Assembly (NCBI GenBank): GCA_028291905.1
Contig: JAQGNK010000322.1
Span: 1-32,696 of the forward strand
Direction of reading: 5' to 3'
Length of the DNA stretch: 32,696 nt
Origin: Polaromonas sp.
Lineage (GTDB): Bacteria > Pseudomonadota > Gammaproteobacteria > Burkholderiales > Burkholderiaceae_C
Made by a program: the position numbers and the translations under genes. Below are positions 17,756-26,500 of this stretch, piece by piece. The notes under the pieces are model-generated. The model saw only the letters and a program-made list of their open reading frames with translations. It did not search any database and was not told the DNA's origin. Every line of letters begins with the position of its first letter. The first letter of the stretch is position 1.

Positions 17756-19051
17756 TCAGGCGCGCTCGAAGGCGACCTGCCCGCCAACCAGGGTGTAGCG
17801 CACCCGGCCGGGCAGCTGATAGCCAGAAAATGGCGTGTGCTTGCCCTGGCTGCGCAGCGCGGCCGGCGTCACCGTCCACTCGGCAGCCGGGTCGAACACG
17901 CAGATATCGGCCACGCCGCCCTTGACCAGCCGCCCAGCGCTGGCCTGCAGCGTGCCCAACGCGCCGCCCAGCACCCGCGCCGGCTCGCTCGTCAGCACCG
18001 CCAGCACCCGCAGCATGCCGGCCTGGCTGTCCTGGCCCCATTTGCAGGCCAGGCCCAGCAGCAGCTCCAGCCCGGTCGCGCCCGGCTCGGCCTCGGCGAA
18101 AGGCAGGGTCTTGGCGTCCTCATCGACCGGCGAATGGTCGGACACCAGCGCGTCAATCGTGCCGTCGAGCAGCCCCTGCCGCAGCGCATCGCGGTCGCGC
18201 TGCTGGCGCAGCGGCGGGTCCAGCCGCATCCGGCTGTCGAAGTAGCCGATGTCCACATCGGTCAGGTGCAGGCTGTTGATGCTGACATCGCAGGTCACGC
18301 CCAGGCCCTCGGCCTTGGCCTGGGCCACCAGCGCGACGCCGGCGGCGCTGCTGATGCGGCACAGGTGGACGCGGCCGCCGGTGGCGCGCATCAGCTCGAA
18401 ATTCGAATGCAGTGCAATCGTTTCGGCGGCCACCGGCACGCCGCTCAGCCCCAGCCGCGTCGCCAGTGCCCCGCTGGCGGCCACGCCCTTGCCCAGGTGC
18501 ACTTCCTGCGGCCGCAGCCAGACGGCGTAGCCAAAGGTGGCGGCATACTGCAGGGCGCGCATCAGGACCTGGGTGTTGGCCAGCGGCACCTCCGCCTGGC
18601 TGAAAGCCACGCAGCCCGATTCGGTCAGCTGCACCATCTCTGTCAGCGCTTCGCCTTTGAGGCAACGGGTCAGGGCGCCGAGCGGAAAGACGCGCGACTG
18701 GTGCATTTTTTCTGCGCGGAACTTGAGCATTTCCACCAGGCCGGGCTCGTCGAGCACCGGGTCGGTGTCGGGCGGGCAGACCAGGCTGGTCACGCCCCCG
18801 GCGACGGCAGCGGCCAGCTCGCTTTCGAGCATGCCTTCATGCTCATGGCCGGGTTCGCGCAAACGTGCTGACAGGTCGATCAGCCCAGGCGCAACGATGC
18901 AGCCGGCCGCGTCGATGGTCTTGTTGGGCGTGAAATCCGTCAGCGCGCCCTTGAGCGAGACGATGCGCCCCGCCGCAATCGCCAGATCGGCCATCTGGTC
19001 CAAGCCAGTGGCGGGGTCGATGAGACGGCCGTTCTTGATGAGAAGTTTCAT
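17756..19051 (-). CDS. pyrC: Dihydroorotase-like protein, probably non-catalytic PyrC'
   Basis: Dihydroorotase fold motifs (LREPGHEHEGMLESELAAAVAGGVTSLVCPPDTDPVLDEP; LVSDHSPVDEDAK) but the expected HxH is replaced (LSARLREPG); downstream of pyrB. Confidence 0.85.
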   Translation of the reverse strand: MKLLIKNGRLIDPATGLDQMADLAIAAGRIVSLKGALTDFTPNKTIDAAGCIVAPGLIDLSARLREPGHEHEGMLESELAAAVAGGVTSLVCPPDTDPVLDEPGLVEMLKFRAEKMHQSRVFPLGALTRCLKGEALTEMVQLTESGCVAFSQAEVPLANTQVLMRALQYAATFGYAVWLRPQEVHLGKGVAASGALATRLGLSGVPVAAETIALHSNFELMRATGGRVHLCRISSAAGVALVAQAKAEGLGVTCDVSINSLHLTDVDIGYFDSRMRLDPPLRQQRDRDALRQGLLDGTIDALVSDHSPVDEDAKTLPFAEAEPGATGLELLLGLACKWGQDSQAGMLRVLAVLTSEPARVLGGALGTLQASAGRLVKGGVADICVFDPAAEWTVTPAALRSQGKHTPFSGYQLPGRVRYTLVGGQVAFERA

Positions 19052-19288
19052 TCAAATTTTCCAGAAAAAGGCTGCAGCACCGGGCTGTCCTGAGATAGGC
19101 CACTGCCTATAAAAGAAAAGCAGCGCAACGCACAAAGTGGCAAACGTGCTGGCGCCAGAAACAGGCACGACCGCACCGGCTTCAAGCCAGCCAGGGCCGC
19201 GGAACCGGCTTAGTCGGGCCGCAGGCGCAGCAGCCCCCTCGGGGGGCAGCGAACCACGCGCAGCGGGGAGCGTGGGGGCCACATTCAC
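19052..19288 (-). CDS. Candidate 78-aa ORF filling the pyrB-pyrC gap, with one hydrophobic segment
   Basis: GTG overlaps the pyrB stop; TGA lies immediately before the pyrC ATG; hydrophobic stretch [13 protein letters not shown]. Confidence 0.4.
   Translation of the reverse strand: MNVAPTLPAARGSLPPEGAAAPAARLSRFRGPGWLEAGAVVPVSGASTFATLCVALLFFYRQWPISGQPGAAAFFWKI
19095..19110. repeat. Perfect small hairpin ATAGGC-CACT-GCCTAT
   Basis: 6-bp perfect inverted repeat between pyrB and pyrC. Confidence 0.6.
19210..19284. repeat. GC-rich double-hairpin sequence, probably a dispersed repeat
   Basis: GCCCCC-TCG-GGGGGC and CCACGC...GCGTGG hairpins in tandem. Confidence 0.55.
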
Positions 19289-20247
19289 GCTTCATTCCCC
19301 GCCACGATGCTCATGACCGCCATGCGCACCGCAATGCCGAAGGTGACCTGCGGCAAGATGACGCTTTGCGCGCCGTCGACCACCGCCGAGTCAATTTCCA
19401 CTCCGCGGTTGATCGGGCCAGGGTGCATCACGATGGCGTCGGGCTTGGCCAATTGCAATTTGTCGTTCGTCAGGCCGAAGCTTTTGGAGAATTCCTGGCT
19501 GCTGGGCAACAGAGCGCCGGTCATGCGCTCGTTCTGCAGCCTGAGCATGATGATGACATCCGCATCCTTGATGCCTTCTTCGAGCGTGTTGCAGACCCGC
19601 ACGCCCATCTGCGCCATATCGGCCGGCACCAGCGTCTTGGGACCGACCACCCGCACCTCGGCGCAGCCCAGCGTGGTCAGCGCATGGATGTCGGAGCGCG
19701 CCACACGGGAATGCAGCACATCGCCGACGATGGCGACGGTCAGGTTGCTGAAGTCTTTTTTGTAATGCCGGATGGTGTACATGTCAAGCAGGCCCTGAGT
19801 GGGATGCGCATGGCGGCCGTCGCCGGCATTGATGACATGGACATGGGGCGCCACATGCTGGGCGATCAGGTAAGGCGCGCCGGACTCGCCGTGGCGCACC
19901 ACGAACAAATCGGCGGCCATGGCGCTCAGGTTGGCAATGGTGTCGAGCAGCGATTCGCCCTTGGAGGCCGACGAGCGCGCGATGTCCAGGTTGATGACAT
20001 CGGCTGACAGCCGCTTCGCGGCGATTTCAAAGGTGGTGCGGGTGCGGGTGGAGTTTTCGAAGAACAGGTTGAAGACGCTCTTGCCGCGCAGCAGCGGCAC
20101 TTTCTTGACCTCGCGGTTGTTCACCGAGACAAAGTTGGCAGCGGTGTCCAGAATATGCGTCAGCGTGGCCTTGGACAGGCCTTCGGTGGACAGCAGATGG
20201 ATCAGCTCGCCGTTTTTATTGAGTTGTGGGTTTCGTCGGTACAGCAC
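19285..20247 (-). CDS. pyrB: Aspartate carbamoyltransferase catalytic subunit
   Basis: [43 protein letters not shown]. Confidence 0.96.
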   Translation of the reverse strand: MLYRRNPQLNKNGELIHLLSTEGLSKATLTHILDTAANFVSVNNREVKKVPLLRGKSVFNLFFENSTRTRTTFEIAAKRLSADVINLDIARSSASKGESLLDTIANLSAMAADLFVVRHGESGAPYLIAQHVAPHVHVINAGDGRHAHPTQGLLDMYTIRHYKKDFSNLTVAIVGDVLHSRVARSDIHALTTLGCAEVRVVGPKTLVPADMAQMGVRVCNTLEEGIKDADVIIMLRLQNERMTGALLPSSQEFSKSFGLTNDKLQLAKPDAIVMHPGPINRGVEIDSAVVDGAQSVILPQVTFGIAVRMAVMSIVAGNEA

Positions 20248-20274
20248 GCTTTAGGTTCCTATTGCGCTTTGGAT

Positions 20275-20793
20275 TCAGGCGGGGTCTGGCAGGGTCTGGA
20301 GCCGAAAGCTGAAGCGGCCATCGTCGCCGCGGGCCAGCTCCAGCGTCTGCGCGGCGGGCAGGCTGACACGGGCCACGGCCAGATCGGCCTGCACCGGCAA
20401 CTCGCGCCCTCCCCTGTCAACCAGCACCATGAGCCTGACGCTGGCGGGCCGGCCGTAGTCGAACAGTTCATTGAGCACGGCGCGCACGGTCCGTCCGGTG
20501 TAGAGCACATCGTCAATCACAATCAGGTGCGCGCCGTTGACATCGAAAGGCAGCACCGTCTGGCCGCTGGACGACAGGCCGCGCTGAGAAAAATCGTCCC
20601 GGTGCATGGAAGACGACAAAATGCCGACTTCCTCGCTCAGGCCCAGGTCCTTTTGCAAGCGCTGGACCAGCCATGCGCCACCTGAAGCCACGCCCACCAG
20701 GCGCGGTGGCTGGCTATATGAGGCCAGCTGCAGGCGCATGCCGCGCAGCAAGTCGGCATACAGCGCCTCGGCGTCAAGAACCAGACTACTCAT
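20275..20793 (-). CDS. pyrR: PyrR-type uracil phosphoribosyltransferase/pyrimidine regulator
   Basis: PRPP loop VIDDVLYTGRTVRAVL, LMVLVDRGGRELPVQADL; ATGA overlap with the ruvX stop. Confidence 0.92.
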   Translation of the reverse strand: MSSLVLDAEALYADLLRGMRLQLASYSQPPRLVGVASGGAWLVQRLQKDLGLSEEVGILSSSMHRDDFSQRGLSSSGQTVLPFDVNGAHLIVIDDVLYTGRTVRAVLNELFDYGRPASVRLMVLVDRGGRELPVQADLAVARVSLPAAQTLELARGDDGRFSFRLQTLPDPA

Positions 20794-21254
20794 GGGGGAA
20801 GACTCCTTAAAAACTGTTCCAGAATGATGCAGGCCGACGCCGCATCGGCATCCCTGGCGCCGTTGGCCAGGGCTTCGGTGGTGCTGTAGCGCTCATCGAC
20901 CTCGAATACCTTCAGGCCGAACCGCCCCCGCAGTTGTCGCGCAAATTTTTGCGCCCGGACAGTATTGTCGTGGCTGGCCCCGTCGGGATGAAACGGAATG
21001 CCGACCACCAGCGCATCAGGCTGCCATTCCTTGATCCGGCGCTCAATCAGGGGAAACCGGGCCGTGCCTTCGGCGGCGATGGTGGTTTGCGGCGTGGCAG
21101 TGCGGGTCAGGCTATTGCCCGACGCGACACCGGTGCGCTTGAGGCCGTAGTCGAATGCAAGAAAGGTCTGCAAGACTGCCGCTGCGCGCTCTTGGTGCGT
21201 CAGGCATCTATCGGGCGGCGAAAGGTCCGGCTCTGACAGGTTCTCTGGCTCACC
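20790..21254 (-). CDS. ruvX: Holliday junction resolvase RuvX/YqgF
   Basis: AFDYGLKRTGVASG, ALVVGIPFHPDG, VDERYSTTEA; start taken at internal ATG 21254. Confidence 0.92.
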   Translation of the reverse strand, partial: GEPENLSEPDLSPPDRCLTHQERAAAVLQTFLAFDYGLKRTGVASGNSLTRTATPQTTIAAEGTARFPLIERRIKEWQPDALVVGIPFHPDGASHDNTVRAQKFARQLRGRFGLKVFEVDERYSTTEALANGARDADAASACIILEQFLRSLPP

Positions 21255-21840
21255 CATGACCGGCAACGGGAGAGATCATCCAGCTTTCCAGTCCCAGAAG
21301 CATCAGGGCCTTGTCGTAGCGCTCTTCCACCGGGGTGTCGAAAATCACGCCAGTATCGGCCGCCACGGTCAGCCAGCTGTTCTCCATCAGTTCGGACTCC
21401 AATTGGCCCTCGCCCCAGGCGGAATAGCCGAGCGAGACAAACACCCTGCGCGGGCCGGCCCCGGTTGAAAGCGCTTCAAGCACATCCTTCGAGGTGGTCA
21501 TCTCCAGTCCGCCCGGAATCGACATGGTGGAGGCATAGACCGATTCATTGCCGGGCATCATGGACTCATGCAGCACAAAGCCACGCTCGGTCTGCACCGG
21601 GCCGCCCGCAAAAACCGGGGTTTGCGTCAGGTCATCTCGGCGTAGTGGGAGCTCGACCTTGTCAAACAGTCCCTGAACATTGATGTCGCTGGGCTTGTTG
21701 ATGACCAGTCCCAGCGCACCGCGCTCGCTGTGCTCGCACATGTAGATCACGCTTCGTTTAAAGGCTTCGTCCTCCAGCCCAGGCATGGCAATGAGAAAGT
21801 GGTGCGTAAGATTGATCGAGGGTGGGGATTCCGTGGCCAT
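21250..21840 (-). CDS. YqgE/AlgH family protein (UPF0301)
   Basis: LTHHFLIAMPGLEDEAFKRSVIYMCEHSERGALGLVINKP, FVSLGYSAWGEGQLE. Confidence 0.94.
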   Translation of the reverse strand: MATESPPSINLTHHFLIAMPGLEDEAFKRSVIYMCEHSERGALGLVINKPSDINVQGLFDKVELPLRRDDLTQTPVFAGGPVQTERGFVLHESMMPGNESVYASTMSIPGGLEMTTSKDVLEALSTGAGPRRVFVSLGYSAWGEGQLESELMENSWLTVAADTGVIFDTPVEERYDKALMLLGLESWMISPVAGHG

Positions 21841-21961
21841 GAAACGATTTTACGCGTTGCCGTATCCCCGCAAAGGGCACAGCGGTAGGCGTTTGAGATG
21901 CATGGGCATTGTCCTGTCGCCCACAAACTGGCAAAGCATCATTTTTATTACCATCAGCACC

Positions 21962-23440
21962 ATGCACAAAAAATACAGAACAGGTCTGATGTGGTTCAGG
22001 CGAGACTTGCGGGTTCAGGACAATGCAGCGCTCCACCATGCCTTGATCTCTTGCGAACAGGTGTTTTGCGCCTTCATTTTCGACAAGGCCATTTTGGGCT
22101 CGTTGCCCAGGGCCGACCGCCGGGTGGAATTCATCCGAGAGTCTCTGGTGGACCTGAATGCGCAGTTGCAGCAGCTTGGCCTGGCATGCGGTGCCGGCCT
22201 GTCGGCCGGCCTTGTGGTGCGGCATGCCGATGCATCCAGCGCATTGCCCGAGCTGGCTGCCAGGCTTTCAGTCAATGCGGTATTTTCCAACCATGACGAT
22301 GAGCCTTATAGCTTGGCGCGAGATGCAGAAGTGCAGGCCTTGCTGGAAAAGCGTCAGATCGCTTTTCACAGCTTCAAGGATCATGTTGTTTTTGAACGCA
22401 GCGAGATCCTGACGCTGGCGGGCAAGCCTTATACGGTCTATACGCCTTATAAAAATGCATGGCTGAAAAAGGTGGATGCCTTCTATCTCAAATCCTATCC
22501 AATTGAGAAATATTCAGCCGCGCTGGCGCCCTTGCCTGCCGATGAACGCCATGACATCCCCCTGCTGGGCGAGCTTGGGTTTGAGAAAACCAATCTGTCA
22601 GCGCTCAAGATACCCACCGGTAGCCAGGGCGGCGCTGCATTGCTTGACGATTTTTTGACCCGCATGCCTCAATACGACAAGATGCGTGACTTTCCCGCCA
22701 TCAAAGGACCAAGCTATCTCGGCATCCATTTGCGCTTTGGCACCATTTCAATCCGGAAAGTGGTTTCGCTGGCGTTGGCGCAGCAACACGCTGGTCAGGA
22801 AGGTGCCGCCACTTGGCTTAACGAACTGATCTGGCGAGATTTTTATGCCCAGATTCTGGCGAACTTCCCGCATTCGGCCAGCAACGCATTCAAGCCTGCT
22901 TATGACGCGATCCGGTGGGAGCAAGGTGAAAAAGTCCAAATCTTTTTCAAGGCCTGGTGTGAGGGCAGGACTGGCTATCCACTGGTGGACGCAGCGATGG
23001 CTCAGCTTAACCAGACCGGCTACATGCACAACCGGCTGCGCATGGTGACCGCCAGTTTTCTGGTGAAAGATTTAGGAATCGACTGGCGCTGGGGCGAGCG
23101 TTACTTTGCCGAAAACCTCAATGATTTTGACTTGGCCTCGAACAACGGTGGCTGGCAATGGGCCGCCAGTACGGGCTGCGATGCACAGCCCTATTTTCGT
23201 ATTTTCAATCCTGTGAGCCAGAGCGAAAAATTTGACCCGCAAGGAAAATTCATTCGCAAATATTTGCCAGTGTTGGCCGAATTATCAACCGCTGACTTGC
23301 ACAGCCCTTGGCTAGCTGATCCTATTGCACTGCTTGCTGCAGATGTGACTCTGGGCGGCAACTATCCAATGCCTGTTGTACAGCATGCCGATGCGCGTGC
23401 ACTGACCTTGCAGCGGTATGCCATGGTAAAAATAGTCTGA
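21962..23440 (+). CDS. phrB: Deoxyribodipyrimidine photolyase
   Basis: GLMWFRRDLRVQDNAALHHAL, GYPLVDAAMAQLNQTGYMHNRLRMVTASFLVKDLGIDWRWGERYFAENLNDFDLASNNGGWQWAASTGCDAQPYFRIFNP; internal ATG 21962 preferred. Confidence 0.95.
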   Translation: MHKKYRTGLMWFRRDLRVQDNAALHHALISCEQVFCAFIFDKAILGSLPRADRRVEFIRESLVDLNAQLQQLGLACGAGLSAGLVVRHADASSALPELAARLSVNAVFSNHDDEPYSLARDAEVQALLEKRQIAFHSFKDHVVFERSEILTLAGKPYTVYTPYKNAWLKKVDAFYLKSYPIEKYSAALAPLPADERHDIPLLGELGFEKTNLSALKIPTGSQGGAALLDDFLTRMPQYDKMRDFPAIKGPSYLGIHLRFGTISIRKVVSLALAQQHAGQEGAATWLNELIWRDFYAQILANFPHSASNAFKPAYDAIRWEQGEKVQIFFKAWCEGRTGYPLVDAAMAQLNQTGYMHNRLRMVTASFLVKDLGIDWRWGERYFAENLNDFDLASNNGGWQWAASTGCDAQPYFRIFNPVSQSEKFDPQGKFIRKYLPVLAELSTADLHSPWLADPIALLAADVTLGGNYPMPVVQHADARALTLQRYAMVKIV

Positions 23441-23448
23441 CTCAATTT

Positions 23449-23516
23449 GCTACTATTTAAGTAGCATACAGCGCACGCATTTGCTGCGCTGGCGGCCTTT
23501 TTAAGCCGCCACTTCA
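23449..23516 (+). repeat. Dispersed 68-bp palindromic element, copy F (convergent phrB/chpA intergenic)
   Basis: GCTACTATTTAAGTAGC (paired T:A to C:G change), CAGCGCA...TGCGCTG stem, GGCGGC...GCCGCC stem. Confidence 0.7.
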
Positions 23517-26500
23517 GAAGTTACCGAGCAATACTGCCGTACCAATCTGAGCAACTCTTCTTCAGAGGAAGGCTTGCCCAGGTAATGGTTGACGCCGAGT
23601 TCCATCGCATGGTCGTTGTGTTTCCCGGCAATGCGAGAGGTGATCATGATGATTGGCAAGTCCTTAGTTCGTGCATCCGCCCGGATGTTGCGCGCCAAAT
23701 CAAAACCATCCATGCGTGGCATTTCAATATCCGACAGCACGACGGCCGGTATTTCTTCTTGCAACCGCTCCAGAGCCTGCAATCCATCTGCAGCCATCGC
23801 GACGCGATAGCCATCGCGCAAGAGCATCCGCTGGGTCACACGCCTTACTGTGATGGAATCATCTACCACCAGGATAAGCGGTATCTTTGGCGGTGCTGGT
23901 GCGACAACTATCTTCGCAACATGGCCGCCAGAATCTTCAACCAAGCCAGGCTCGCTGTTCTGCCTGGTCCAGGCGCGGGCATGTTCTCCATAAACAGCAG
24001 CCAGCGCAACAGGGTTATAAATCAAGACGACGGCGCCTGAAGGCAGCACGGACATACCTGTCAAGCCCGGCAAGCCTGACAGCTGAGGTCCCAGATTTTT
24101 AACAACGACTTCACGGTTGCCCATCACTTCATCGACGTGCATGGCAATACGCTGCGCAGCACTGCGGAAAATAACAACAGGCGTATGTTTGGCCTGCGCT
24201 TCCCCGCTGGTATGCGATGCCTGCAGCAATGCGCCTGACCAGAAAAATGGCACCATCTCACCGCCAACATCCAGCATGCCAGTACGGTAAGCCTGCTGCA
24301 GCTCAGCTGTAGGAGTGCGCCGCACGGTTTCCACAACATTGGCCGGTACGCCGACTGACATGGTTCCAGCGCGGATCATCACCACCTGGGTCACAGCTGT
24401 TGTCAGCGGCAACACCAAAGTGAAATTTGTACCTTTTCCTGCCACTGTGGAGGTGTTGATCCTGCCACCCAAGGCAATCACATCAGTGCGCACCACATCC
24501 ATGCCGATGCCTCGCCCTGCGAGCTCAGTGACGACTTCTGCTGTTGAAAAACCCGGAAGGAAAATCAGGTTGGCAGTTGATTCAGGATCAATGACCTGCT
24601 CTGCAGTCACCAGTCCAAGGCGGATGCCTTGCTGACGAATCCGGGCCAGATCCAGCCCGGCGCCATCATCGCTGAATGCTACCGAGACATCATTTCCTTC
24701 CTGGCGAAGATGAATGCTGATCAGTCCCACTGGATCCTTGCCAGCCTTTATGCGGTCTTCAGGACTTTCAATACCATGTGTTACGCAGTTGCGCAGCAAA
24801 TGCTCGAAGGCAGGCATCATCCGGTCAAGCATGCCTCGGTCCATCTCCAAGCTTCCACCAAGCAGATCCAATCGTACCTGCTTGCCGGTTTCCTTGGAGG
24901 CCTGCCGGACCACGCGGTAGAGTCGCTCTGAAACACCTTCGAATTCCACCATTCGCGTCCGCAGCAAGTCGCGTTGCAGTTCACGGGTCTGCCGACCCTG
25001 TGCAATCAGGTCGTCTTCAGTTGCCTCGATCGTGCGTTGCAGGGTCCGTTGCACTGTGGCAACGTCATTGACCGATTCGGCCATCATGCGCGTCAGCTCC
25101 TGCACACGGGTAAATCGGTCAAACTCAAGCGGATCGAATCCTGCCTGCGCTTCTTTTGCCAAAGCCAAGCGCGACTGCATCTGAGTTTCAGCCTGCAGTT
25201 CGACATCTCGCAGTTGTTGGCGCAAGCGGGTCAGGCTACCCGTCATGTCATTGAGAGAAATTCGCAATTGACCGATTTCCGCCTCCAATCGCGAGCGGGT
25301 AATCATGACCTCGCCAGCTTGGTTGACCATGCGGTCAAGCAACTGGGCACGTACCCGTATGGTGGCGTTGGCCGCTTGCCGCAAGGGCTGCATGACCATG
25401 GCTTGCGGCCCAGGAATCTGAATTTTCCTGGCACCAAAACTTGCGCCTGATGAAGTGGCAGCAATTTCGTCATCCACTTTGGTAGTGAAAATACTGAGTT
25501 CTTGCAAGTCCGGCTTGACCGCAACTACAGGTACGGTTTCGACTGGAGCAGGTTGCGCCTGCACACCCACAGCGTCCATGTGACGCAAAGCTTCGAAAGT
25601 TGTCTGCATACCGTCAAAACGGGTCAACAGCGGTTCGAAGTTATGATTTTCTGCAGCGTCCGAACGGATAAAGGCAATGTCGGACTCAATGCGGTGGGCC
25701 ATTTCACCAAGTCGCATGGCCCCTGCCAACCGGGCGCTGCCTTTGAGTGTATGCAATACACGCAGCACTTCGAGACGTGGCGCCTGCACAGTTGGCTTTT
25801 CCGCCCACTGCCGCAAAGCTGCACCCAGGCGTGGCATGAGTTCTGCGCACTCCTCTTCAAAAATCGGAAACAAATCAGGATCAATCGCATCAACAGCATC
25901 TATATCTGCATCAACGTCATCGTTAAACACCAAAGTCACTGCTTCTGGCTGAGCAGAAACAGCTACCGGCTGAGCTATTACTGCATTAATAACGAGGGCT
26001 GGGAAAAGTGGCTGATTTTCAGCCTGTAGCTTGGAACCGACCTCAGCATGCGAAGTAGCTAGATTAATTTTTTCAGTGTCTGCAGAGGCAACATCAACAA
26101 AGGGTTGAATATCTTGGTCTTCGTATGCTTGCGGCATGACCGAGTCTGAAAACTCCAGTTGATTCAACCGGTCAAGAAGCCCAGGCTGGGGAGTTTTCAA
26201 GAAACCAGCTGCAAACTGATTCAGCAAACGGCGTATATCTTCAGAAGCTTCAATAAACAGCTGACCATAAGCAGACGCACCATGGCTATGGTGATTACGA
26301 GAATTGGTCAAGGCATGCTCCAGTGCGCGTGCCATTTCAGACAAAGCAATGAAACCGACAGTTGCAGAGCTTCCTGCCAATGAATGAGCAAACGCTATAG
26401 AGGAAGCGCTTACAGGCTGTTCGCTCTCAAGTGCCCATTCAGCTACTTCATTCACCAAACGGCGAGACCATTCATCAGCCTCAGCCAAATAAACATTGTA

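Noticed and set aside
17738-18871. 377-aa plus-strand ORF opposite pyrC
   Set aside because: Antisense artefact of a clear dihydroorotase-like gene
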